A stretch of 64,000 nt of DNA from IMG/VR virus record IMGVR_UViG_3300047557_001098, positions 1 through 64,000 of that record. One strand, given 5' to 3'. Below are positions 56,911 through 64,000 of this stretch, in pieces. Position numbers and translations under genes: made by a program. How positions within the stretch are numbered: the stretch's first letter is position 1; every line of letters starts with the position of its first letter. The stretch comes from a virus. The notes beneath the pieces were generated by a model, which ran no database searches, was not told the DNA's origin, and worked only from the letters and a program-made list of their open reading frames with translations.

Positions 56911-57812
56911 TACGGTTCTCCAAACGGATTGACTTCCGTAAAGTCAATGATGCCATCACTTGCTGCTTCGATACGTGCGTTGTCAATGATATCTTCAAAT
57001 GCATTGTTTTGTGTTGGTGCATCGGTTGCAAGTGTCACTGTCCATTGTGCCGAACTTGTGTTGCCTTTTACATTAGCCGACGCAGTAAAATCGCCTTGCA
57101 TACGATACACATCGATGTATGCGTTTGGTTCAAAATCATATACTAATGCTTGTGCTGTTGCGGTAGATAATGATGAACCTTGATAAACAATTTCATCATT
57201 TACAAACTTACCTGAACCTGAACCTAACGAAATACGTAGTTTTGGATAGTAATTACGAATGTTATTGTCAATATCTTTTACACCAGTTTCAATAATTTCA
57301 TTTGAAAAATAAAACTGTTTCATTTTTAAAGCATAAACATAAACATTACCGCCACGACCACGGCCTAATGTATAAAACATTGCTTGATCGTTTTCATTTT
57401 CAACACTTGTAATTTCAAAAAAACTAGTAGTCATTGGTATATAAACCAAATCACCTTCACGTGGTCGTGTATAACCATTAACTGTATATCTAAATCTTAG
57501 TCTTGAAATTAACATGGTTACTTCATCACGAATTTCTAAACCAAATTTAGATATAAAGTCTTGCTCACCATCAAAGCCAGTTACATTTTCCAAATACATT
57601 TCAATAGCATGTGCGGTGCGATATTCTTTTAATGTATCTTCACCAAACAAATAATCTACTTGATCACGTGTTGTACGTGGCAAATAATATACATCAAGAC
57701 CATAAATCTTGAGTGCTTCAATTACCAAATCTTCAACAAGCAGTTGCTCCGGTGTTACAGGAGCATCTGCAAGTCTTGTTGGAAAATTATTAAAATAAAA
57801 ATTAGTTGCCAT
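56910..57812 (-). CDS. 14: Neck protein gp14
   Basis: Joins head and tail with gp13. The 300-residue protein (T4 256) starts MATNFYFNNFPTRLADAPVT and has ALKIYGLDVYYLPRTTRDQV and FISKFGLEIRDEVTMLISR, which are gp14-type segments. It is longer than T4, with a beta-rich C-terminal extension containing SGKFVNDEIVYQGSSLSTAT, like the one in gp15. The gene overlaps gp13 and gp15 by one base each. Confidence 0.94.
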   Translation of the reverse strand: MATNFYFNNFPTRLADAPVTPEQLLVEDLVIEALKIYGLDVYYLPRTTRDQVDYLFGEDTLKEYRTAHAIEMYLENVTGFDGEQDFISKFGLEIRDEVTMLISRLRFRYTVNGYTRPREGDLVYIPMTTSFFEITSVENENDQAMFYTLGRGRGGNVYVYALKMKQFYFSNEIIETGVKDIDNNIRNYYPKLRISLGSGSGKFVNDEIVYQGSSLSTATAQALVYDFEPNAYIDVYRMQGDFTASANVKGNTSSAQWTVTLATDAPTQNNAFEDIIDNARIEAASDGIIDFTEVNPFGEP

Positions 57813-58762
57813 TAGCCAGTAAAGATTTCAGACGGCAGTGAACCCATCATGTAAATCTGTTCTTCCATTTCTTTGATTTCTTCGGATGCTTCATCATAAA
57901 TCTTTTGACCGTTGAGTGTAACACCACCTGGCATTTGAATACCTTCAAACTTTTTAAGATTGTTACCCCACTGCTGTTTGATTTTTGCAGTTGCTAACTG
58001 TTTTAGAAAACGGTCGTTCCACACATCAGTTGTGCCTTCAATTTGAATTGCTGAGTTATTATGTGTCAGTGTTGGTGGACCGATCAATACCAGACTTGTT
58101 GGTGACACAATGTTACCGACTTGCTTTGATTCTGTACCAATGGTAATAAAATCATAAGGGACAATCTCTTGATCAAACTTAGTGCCATAACCTGTGATTG
58201 TATTTGATGCTGGTGTGCCTGATACTGTGCCAGTTAGTGTAACTGTTTCTGGACGAACTGTGCGATAACACTCAATAATAACCCAATCACCAGGTTCTAC
58301 ATCCCTTGTCCAATCAATATCAAGAAACACTTTGTTCTGATGACGATTGAATCTGAACTGTGGTGTGCCAGAGAATAACAGATTCAATGTACGTAAATGC
58401 TGCATTGTGATTTCGTATGACACATACGATACCGATGTGAAGTCATAGAGATCGTGTAGACGCAATTGATAACGCAAGTCAAACATATTGATTGATGCGT
58501 TTGACTGGTCAAATGAAAAAATGCCTGTGACAAATTGTACCGCATCAGGACAGTAAATCCACTGACGATCAATATCTGCTTGAGTGATTTGATGTTTCAT
58601 GAACAGTTTTTCTGTTCCATCATAGTGATAATCACGCCAAAAGTTTAGCGCATCATCAATGCGATCATCAACTTGGTCATCATCAACGTTGATTTCAATT
58701 ACTGGCCAGCCAAGTCGGCGTAGGCAGTAATCTTTGAATTGTTGTCTTGTGTTTATTGACAT
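57812..58762 (-). CDS. 13: Neck protein gp13
   Basis: The head-completion protein that works with gp14. The 316-residue protein (T4 309) begins MSINTRQQFKDYCLRRLGWP and has NVDDDQVDDRIDDALNFWRD and RFLKQLATAKIKQQWGNNL. A beta-rich segment near 175-240 (GTKFDQEIVPYDFITIGTES) resembles a domain of the 1028-residue structural protein (59757-62843). One base separates its stop from the gp14 start. Confidence 0.94.
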   Translation of the reverse strand: MSINTRQQFKDYCLRRLGWPVIEINVDDDQVDDRIDDALNFWRDYHYDGTEKLFMKHQITQADIDRQWIYCPDAVQFVTGIFSFDQSNASINMFDLRYQLRLHDLYDFTSVSYVSYEITMQHLRTLNLLFSGTPQFRFNRHQNKVFLDIDWTRDVEPGDWVIIECYRTVRPETVTLTGTVSGTPASNTITGYGTKFDQEIVPYDFITIGTESKQVGNIVSPTSLVLIGPPTLTHNNSAIQIEGTTDVWNDRFLKQLATAKIKQQWGNNLKKFEGIQMPGGVTLNGQKIYDEASEEIKEMEEQIYMMGSLPSEIFTG

Positions 58763-58764
58763 GG

Positions 58765-59115
58765 TTACATTCCACCAAATAAGAAAGCATCATCAAAAAT
58801 ATCAGGAGGAGAAACAATATTGTTTCCACTGATTGCGTTGTTTGCTATCAGATTGCCAGTGATTTGATTTGTCGCAATTAAGTTACCAGTGATTTGATTT
58901 ACCGCAATTAAATTACCGGTGATTTGATTTTGTGCAATTTGATTGCCAGTGATTTGATTTGTTGCGATTAAATTACCAGTGATTGTGCTTGCCACAATAT
59001 TGTTTCCACGAATAGCGTTAGAAACAATATTGTTACCAGAAACGGCATTTTGAGCAATCAGATTGCCTGTAATATTTGTTGGTTCTATTAAAGACGAACG
59101 AACTTTCTGTATCAT
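58765..59115 (-). CDS. Decapeptide-repeat (beta-helix-like) protein
   Basis: A 116-residue protein made of nine tandem decapeptides (residues 15-104) of the form (I/V)-(T/S)-G-N-(L/N/Q)-I-(A/V)-x-N-(Q/A), between a short N-terminal MIQKVRSSLIEPTN and a C-terminal DIFDDAFLFGGM. The regular 10-residue period and G-N-x-I pattern suggest a beta-helix or a trimeric fibre rod. It is located between the fibre-like gene and gp13, so a neck whisker or fibre role is likely. The one-base overlap with its upstream gene indicates coupling. Confidence 0.75.
   Translation of the reverse strand: MIQKVRSSLIEPTNITGNLIAQNAVSGNNIVSNAIRGNNIVASTITGNLIATNQITGNQIAQNQITGNLIAVNQITGNLIATNQITGNLIANNAISGNNIVSPPDIFDDAFLFGGM
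58804..59073 (-). repeat. Nine 30-base tandem repeats
   Basis: The coding DNA of the decapeptide protein repeats every 30 bases with variants of GGTAATTTAATTGC and AATCAAATCACT. The copies are imperfect, in one frame and under protein-level selection. They may change number by recombination. Confidence 0.85.
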
Positions 59116-59756
59116 TATCCCACACCATAAGATGACTGTGTTTGTAATATTATATAAGAATTGGTTGCAAGTTTCATTGTAACAAAAGAATAAACATCTA
59201 TGACTTCTCTAGAAATACTGGTCGAAGTTGGTTTGGTGTTTGAACCATATCTTATATTTGCTGTTTGAAAATTACCATCAACAGAAACGTTTGCAACTTG
59301 CTGAGTAACATTCTGTGTGATCATAAAAACTGTTGACACAGATTGTCCAGGATTCAAAAGTCTATCTAATGTATAATTTGTATTACCACGAAGATTAAAA
59401 GTTAAAGCTCCCGTAGGATATTGCGTCAAATAGTATACTGAAGATTCTAAAACATCGATGTTAATGTTACCACTTAATTGACCTGGAATAATTTTAGCTT
59501 GCTCAATTAATCTAGTTAAAGGCGCAATTTTAGAAGAAATTATTCCTGAGTCTGCTATTGCCAAACCGGAAATTGAATTTGGTAAAAAATTTACATTGAC
59601 CGCAATATTTAATGTATTTGAAGCGGGATTAAACGACAGATTACGATTGACGTACTCTGCCGCTGTTCTTCCTGATATTGCAGGCTGCAAACTGATATAG
59701 TGTTGTGTGACATCACTGACAGTTTGCAGTATTGGTAATGTAGTAACAGTTTGCAT
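59115..59756 (-). CDS. Unknown fibre-like structural protein
   Basis: A 213-residue protein rich in N, T, S and beta structure, with little charge. Segments such as SGRTAAEYVNRNLSFNPASN and LAIADSGIISSKIAPLTRLIEQAK resemble the connecting regions of tail-fibre proteins in marine phages. No known domain. It starts within the stop codon of the 1028-residue gene (TAAATG) and is followed by the decapeptide-repeat gene. Confidence 0.65.
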   Translation of the reverse strand: MQTVTTLPILQTVSDVTQHYISLQPAISGRTAAEYVNRNLSFNPASNTLNIAVNVNFLPNSISGLAIADSGIISSKIAPLTRLIEQAKIIPGQLSGNINIDVLESSVYYLTQYPTGALTFNLRGNTNYTLDRLLNPGQSVSTVFMITQNVTQQVANVSVDGNFQTANIRYGSNTKPTSTSISREVIDVYSFVTMKLATNSYIILQTQSSYGVG

Positions 59757-62700
59757 TTATGCTTGTGCTTCTGTCCATGATAGTCGTGAGAACACTGATG
59801 CTGCCGCAGTACCAACATTACGTGCAACAATTGTCACAATATCAGGACCGTCTGGATAAAATCCACTTCGTGGATCATTAGTACCTCCACCAAGAATACT
59901 ATTACCAAGATCACGAACCAGAGGTAGATCCATGGATGTTGTAGTCAAGTTAGTCGAACCACCAGCGGAGTTGGTGAAGAAGCCGTAAATAACTTCACCA
60001 CCTTCAATTCTTGTGTTTACAGCATGATTGACGTACTGAGCAAGACTTGAACCGCCAACGTTTTGCCAAACTGGTGCAGCATTTGCTGTAGAACCATTTA
60101 GAACAACTTCAATCAAGAAAGTACCACCTGATAACAAATCAAGTTGTCGAAGAACCATTTGCATACGATTGACAACTTCACGATCACCTAAAGCGGAACC
60201 AGGAACACCGTTATTCACTGAAGGTGAAACACGGAAACTCTGTAGTGCCATACGTTGACCAGCAGGCACAGATAACCCACCTCTCATACCTTGAGTAAAC
60301 ACAAATGATTTATCGTCATCATAACGACCATCCATAATAACTGAAGTGCCCCAATGTGCAATACGTGGTGCATATCCAGGCGCATGTAACTCAGCGTATG
60401 TTGGTGAAGTAGCACTATATGTAAACGTTTGTGCAACATTACCCATAGGAATAAATGTTACAACTCCTGTTCCAGAGATACCAGGTGCTTGAGAAAGTTG
60501 TACTGAAACGTTTGGATTAATACTAACAACTTGAGCAACTTGTGGAATGTTTGCGCTTTGTACAAACATACCAATTTGAATTCCTGTTGTTGCCTGTCCA
60601 GAAACCAAATTCAATGTTGAATTTGATGTTGACATGATACAGTTAATATTATTACCTTGTTGTCCACGAATAAGATTATTAAATGTCCAACCTGTAGGTG
60701 AATTGTTAGTTACACCGTTGTAGTTTACAAACTCACTTAAACCTGCGCCATTTGTGAGCCACAGCGTTCCAACAGTAGGAAATGCTGAAGCATTAGCCAC
60801 ATTGATTGAAGTGTCTCCAGATTGAATCGTCGCTTGAACTTTTGTTTTAGGTGCAAATGTATTTGTTTCATAGCGGCCTGGTAAGTTACCAGAACGCATG
60901 TACGCTTCATAGTTTACATTATTGTTTACCATCTTATGACAATAAACAATATTACCATCTGTTGCTCTGAAGCCCCAACGAACGAAACCTGCACCATACC
61001 AAGAGTAATCTAGGTAGAACATCTGCATCTTACGAAGATCAAGATTAAATCCTGAAGGACCTGTGCCATCACAACGATCTAAATTCCATTGAGACTGTGG
61101 AATCTTGAAGTCAATTGTTTTGGCAGCAACAGCTTGTAGAATTTGTGTGTTACCTCTATATGCTGGTGAAACATGCAGTCTGGTATCAGAGTTAATTTCA
61201 ATAACACGATATGACATACCTTTGATTACAATGTAATCACCAACATCAAGTTCAGAAGAGAACTTGGTTGTTACACCATTCACAGAAACACCATCAATTT
61301 GTGTATTGGCAGTGTTGGCGCTGATGAATCCTGATAATTGTCTTGTTGAAGAACGACGAACTGCATATAGTTGTTGTCCATCATACTCAAAGAAAATACC
61401 ATTTTGATCATCAAACATGCCAACACGATTAGATGCACCATACCAGTTATTAACTGACAAGAAATACAAACCAGTTGCTGGAGTTGCAGAAGGTGTACTG
61501 TTAGCAACATAACGAAGAGTGTATGGGTCTAAAACTTCTAAGACATTAAACGTTCCGTTATATGCAGTTTCATTACAACCGGTAATTGTAATTGATGTGT
61601 TTGTATCTACAAAGTGGGGTTCCTTTGTTTTTAATGTTACAACCGCACCAGAACTTGTCACACTATCCAAACGAATTGAAGGCTTCATCAAAGTGCCAGT
61701 TGACATTTGAATACCCTTACCAGATTGATAACGGAAGTAACGGCGTGTCTGACGAATCAATTGATTGTTATGTCCTTCTGCTGCGGTGCTAAACTCAACA
61801 CCACCATCATAAGCACGATGAATTACAGTTGAACGACCTGAAGAGAATAGATTAGCAAAACCACCAGAACCAATACCAGATGAACTTACTGGTGCTACAT
61901 TAGCATCGATACGAAACTCTGTATTAGAATAAACGCCAGTTACAGTAAATGCTCCATTAGGCGCACCTGATGTTGCTGCTGTTGTACCCTGAAGAATGAT
62001 CTCATTACCAATTGAGATACCATGTGGTTGAGTTGTTCTTACGATACCATTTGCAAATGCACCAGTAAAATTAATATTTGATAAAGCAATATTTGAACGT
62101 GTAAAGATAGAACCATTAGCAACTTGTGTTACTCCCGGAATGTTAATATTCAAACCAGCAGTTACGCCTAGTGTTGCTTGATATCTTTGTTTTGTTGTGT
62201 ATCTAAATGCAGTTGTACCAAAAACAGCATCAACAACATATGTACCGTCAGCGGGACCCCATGCACTATCAGTCACAAAAATAGGAGTGTTTACAGCTGG
62301 TGGGTTTGCAGTATATACTGTAACAAAACTTGAGTTAGAGTTTACAGTAATTGATGTTACATTGATTGGACCACCAATAGAAACGTCAGAGTTTGCCGCT
62401 ACGTTCGCATAAGCAAAGGCTCTGTTATTTACTAAAGATAACGTTTCCCATTTTGTGGCTTGAGTTGAATATTCAAAGTCGGTATCAATCATCGACTGTG
62501 GCTGAGACACACGGAATTTATTTACCGGATCAGTATAGAGTTCATCAGGCTCAAACTTTTCGGCGTATTCATCAATCACAACTTGAAGTTTGTCGGTAGA
62601 TGACATTGCTGCTGTATTATATTGCAATACAATTGTGGTTGTCGCCGAACCGCTTGTTGCGTTTTGTGATACCGAATGAGAAGTTAATTTCAGATTTGGG

Positions 62701-62843
62701 TCTGAAAAATTGTAAATTACCTGATTCGTAGTGACGTTTGTAATCAGAACAAAACGTTCACGTTGAATCACCTCATTAAACACAATCGTTCTTGACGAAG
62801 GTGTGAACGAATAATATGTGTCTACGATTACTTTTCTAGCCAT
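59757..62843 (-). CDS. Large virion structural protein (marine T4-like type)
   Basis: A 1028-residue virion protein whose opening MARKVIVDTYYSFTPSSRTI and RERFVLITNVTTNQVIYNF is a familiar start of structural proteins in marine T4-like phages. It carries at least three related beta-domains of about 75-90 residues: around PIFVTDSAWGPADGTYVVDA, TTQPHGISIGNEIILQG and KEPHFVDTNTSITITG, then a fourth type with VTTKFSSELDVGDYIVIKG. Its place before the fibre and neck genes suggests a fibre, whisker or baseplate-surface protein. The start follows GGAG. Confidence 0.8.
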   Translation of the reverse strand: MARKVIVDTYYSFTPSSRTIVFNEVIQRERFVLITNVTTNQVIYNFSDPNLKLTSHSVSQNATSGSATTTIVLQYNTAAMSSTDKLQVVIDEYAEKFEPDELYTDPVNKFRVSQPQSMIDTDFEYSTQATKWETLSLVNNRAFAYANVAANSDVSIGGPINVTSITVNSNSSFVTVYTANPPAVNTPIFVTDSAWGPADGTYVVDAVFGTTAFRYTTKQRYQATLGVTAGLNINIPGVTQVANGSIFTRSNIALSNINFTGAFANGIVRTTQPHGISIGNEIILQGTTAATSGAPNGAFTVTGVYSNTEFRIDANVAPVSSSGIGSGGFANLFSSGRSTVIHRAYDGGVEFSTAAEGHNNQLIRQTRRYFRYQSGKGIQMSTGTLMKPSIRLDSVTSSGAVVTLKTKEPHFVDTNTSITITGCNETAYNGTFNVLEVLDPYTLRYVANSTPSATPATGLYFLSVNNWYGASNRVGMFDDQNGIFFEYDGQQLYAVRRSSTRQLSGFISANTANTQIDGVSVNGVTTKFSSELDVGDYIVIKGMSYRVIEINSDTRLHVSPAYRGNTQILQAVAAKTIDFKIPQSQWNLDRCDGTGPSGFNLDLRKMQMFYLDYSWYGAGFVRWGFRATDGNIVYCHKMVNNNVNYEAYMRSGNLPGRYETNTFAPKTKVQATIQSGDTSINVANASAFPTVGTLWLTNGAGLSEFVNYNGVTNNSPTGWTFNNLIRGQQGNNINCIMSTSNSTLNLVSGQATTGIQIGMFVQSANIPQVAQVVSINPNVSVQLSQAPGISGTGVVTFIPMGNVAQTFTYSATSPTYAELHAPGYAPRIAHWGTSVIMDGRYDDDKSFVFTQGMRGGLSVPAGQRMALQSFRVSPSVNNGVPGSALGDREVVNRMQMVLRQLDLLSGGTFLIEVVLNGSTANAAPVWQNVGGSSLAQYVNHAVNTRIEGGEVIYGFFTNSAGGSTNLTTTSMDLPLVRDLGNSILGGGTNDPRSGFYPDGPDIVTIVARNVGTAAASVFSRLSWTEAQA

Positions 62844-62891
62844 TTTGACTCCAAAATATGGGAAAGGTGTTTATTTTTTTAAAATCTCTAC

Positions 62892-62898
62892 TATTTAG
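62892..62898 (-). promoter_or_regulatory. Late-promoter-like box (CTAAATA)
   Basis: CTAAATA 49-55 bases before the start of the 1028-residue structural gene, in a 58-base gap without any gene. Same box as before gp18. Confidence 0.5.
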
Positions 62899-62901
62899 TA
62901 A

Positions 62902-63324
62902 TTAGTAACCCAAGAAGATATCGGTTGCTTTGAATGGATAAATCTTGGTATTTTGTGCTGGTGTCCCAGGCACAAGTCGAATCATAACATCAGAACCCGC
63001 TGGAGGCGGATCGGCAAAAAGAACACGACCATCATCATTTAATGTGTATCCTTTTGCTGAGTTTTTAACGTGACTCATCCAAAGAACTTCTTGCGTATTT
63101 GCAAAAGCGGACTGTAAAAGACCATTAATTGATATAATTAAATTCCAAGGACTTGATACAGAAACATTCGATGTGTTATATGTTAAAGGAAAGATAGTCG
63201 TCACACCATCGGTGATATAAGAAATATCATCGAAGTCATATGCATAGCCACCAAAATTAGTGGAGAAGCTGTTTACCGTAATAGAACTGTTGGCTATTCT
63301 ACCACTTGTAATTTTCTGTGTCAT
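62902..63324 (-). CDS. Fibre-type structural protein with the DGxTxxFPLxY domain
   Basis: A 140-residue protein. The N-terminus MTQKITSGRIANSSITVNSF resembles the tip-like motifs of phage fibres. A beta domain follows: DGVTTIFPLTYNTSNVSV, IISINGLLQSAF and GRVLFADPPPAGSDVMIRLV. This is the same domain type as the two copies in the gene to the right. Probable fibre component, partner unknown. Confidence 0.65.
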   Translation of the reverse strand: MTQKITSGRIANSSITVNSFSTNFGGYAYDFDDISYITDGVTTIFPLTYNTSNVSVSSPWNLIISINGLLQSAFANTQEVLWMSHVKNSAKGYTLNDDGRVLFADPPPAGSDVMIRLVPGTPAQNTKIYPFKATDIFLGY

Positions 63325-63327
63325 GAA

Positions 63328-64000
63328 TTAGCCTCCAAATACAATCGACATTGCAATTGCCTTTCCTGTTGTTGCTGCTGTATTTGCTTTATTGAATGCC
63401 GAATTGGCATATGAGCCGGCCGAATTTGCTGCTGCAAATGATGTATTAATTGAACTTCTAACACCAGGAGCCAATGCATCAAATGTCACTGTGTTCGGCA
63501 ATACCGCATATGGATTCACTGCCGTATAGAAAGTTGCAACACGAACCAACTCACCGTTTAGTGGTGTGTCATCCAATGTAACTGTGTTAGCAGAAGTATC
63601 AACCGTGTACATTGAAATTGGTTGCACAATGCCATCAATTGTTACAGTTAAGGCTTCACGTGAAATTGGATAGAACGGTAAAGCAAACGTGCTAACATTT
63701 CCATTTGCAGTAGTTTCATACACCGATACAGTAACGTTTGGATTTGGTAAAAGAACTACATTTTCCAAACATGTAACTCTAACAATTTCACCCGCTGGTG
63801 GGATGCCATCAAATGAAATTGATGAATTACCTGGTTGTATTGAATAATCAACACCATCGGTTTGTATAACACCGCCAATTGAAACAACTAAAGCAGCATT
63901 CGAACCAGCAGGAGTAAACCCTAATGCAAACGTTGGCGTAGTGCCATTTGATGTTGTTGTAAATGTTTTCAGTGAAACATTTGCTGGATTTGCATTTGCA
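63328..64000 (-). CDS. Fibre-type protein with tandem beta-domains, 5' end beyond window
   Basis: The frame is open to the right edge, so this is the C-terminal 223 or so residues of a longer protein; the TTG at 63768 is not a plausible start. Two tandem copies of a domain of about 70 residues are seen, one with TFALGFTPAGSNAALVVSIGG and one with TFALPFYPISREALTVTIDG, each closing with an (I/L)VRV strand. The C-terminus SSINTSFAAANSAGSYANSA is a helical or coil-like tail typical of fibre trimer tips. It fits a tail-fibre protein. Confidence 0.7.
   Translation of the reverse strand, partial: ANANPANVSLKTFTTTSNGTTPTFALGFTPAGSNAALVVSIGGVIQTDGVDYSIQPGNSSISFDGIPPAGEIVRVTCLENVVLLPNPNVTVSVYETTANGNVSTFALPFYPISREALTVTIDGIVQPISMYTVDTSANTVTLDDTPLNGELVRVATFYTAVNPYAVLPNTVTFDALAPGVRSSINTSFAAANSAGSYANSAFNKANTAATTGKAIAMSIVFGG

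Noticed and set aside
58804-59073. CRISPR-like periodic repeat
   Set aside because: Repeats are 30 bases, adjacent with no spacers and in frame with a decapeptide protein.
1-64000. tRNA genes, photosynthesis genes, insertion sequences, introns, inteins or attachment sites
   Set aside because: I looked for these and found no convincing case. Core genes are intact and of normal length.

Overview
The window is a 64-kb piece of the genome of a large, tailed, T4-like phage (contractile tail), AT-rich by eye. Every gene I can support lies on the minus strand, packed end to end with ATGA, TAATG or TGATG overlaps. The evidence is a T4-like core in near-canonical order. Read from the right edge (the direction of transcription) this is: tail-fibre/structural proteins, gp13, gp14, gp15, gp16, gp17, gp18, gp19, gp20, gp67, gp68, gp21, gp22, gp23, then UvsY, UvsW, gp55, gp47, gp46, gp45, gp44, gp62, RegA, gp43, UvsX and gp41. 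The accessory genes (Hsp20, A-type Fe-S carrier, peptide deformylase, MoxR/VWA pair, many 2OG-Fe(II) oxygenases, DUF3310 and DUF2452 proteins) resemble those of marine and freshwater T4-like phages of cyanobacteria or SAR11-type hosts. No photosynthesis gene, tRNA or other host marker is present, so the host cannot be named.

Layout from the left edge. 1-9.5 kb is a late-type accessory region. It starts at a T4-type late promoter (TATAAATA) before a PD-(D/E)XK nuclease-like gene and runs through a ligase-like protein, an Fe-S carrier and a seven-gene, translationally coupled sugar cassette: two glycosyltransferase-like proteins, a nucleotidyltransferase, a kinase-like protein, a sedoheptulose-7-phosphate cyclase-like enzyme, a short-chain dehydrogenase and an unknown protein. 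It ends with a nucleotidyltransferase-kinase that has its own candidate late promoters. Three proteins here begin with a peptide resembling the capsid-targeting sequence of T4 internal proteins. 9.5-22.8 kb holds DNA replication and its translational regulator. 22.8-28.5 kb is a block of early-type units, each with a near-consensus sigma-70 promoter at the end of the gene before it: a winged-helix protein with a possible mRNA pseudoknot, a DUF262-HNH protein, a MoxR AAA+ ATPase, a metallopeptidase-VWA protein and a 52-residue protein.

28.5-33.6 kb is an accessory operon with a DNA methyltransferase, a PLP-enzyme-like protein, three oxygenase-like proteins and peptide deformylase. 33.6-44 kb holds recombination and late-transcription genes (gp46, gp47, gp55, UvsW, UvsY) interleaved with a second sugar cassette. 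44-58.8 kb is the head, neck and tail module with a Dps/ferritin gene inserted between gp16 and gp17. 58.8-64 kb encodes fibre-like structural proteins and is cut by the right edge.

The strongest candidates for something new are the cyclitol-type sugar cassette, the 5'-leader pseudoknot at 23121-23161, the recurring hairpin-plus-promoter junctions at 23-28.5 kb, and the late-expressed proteins with capsid-targeting-like N-termini. No stretch longer than about 130 bases lacks a gene.
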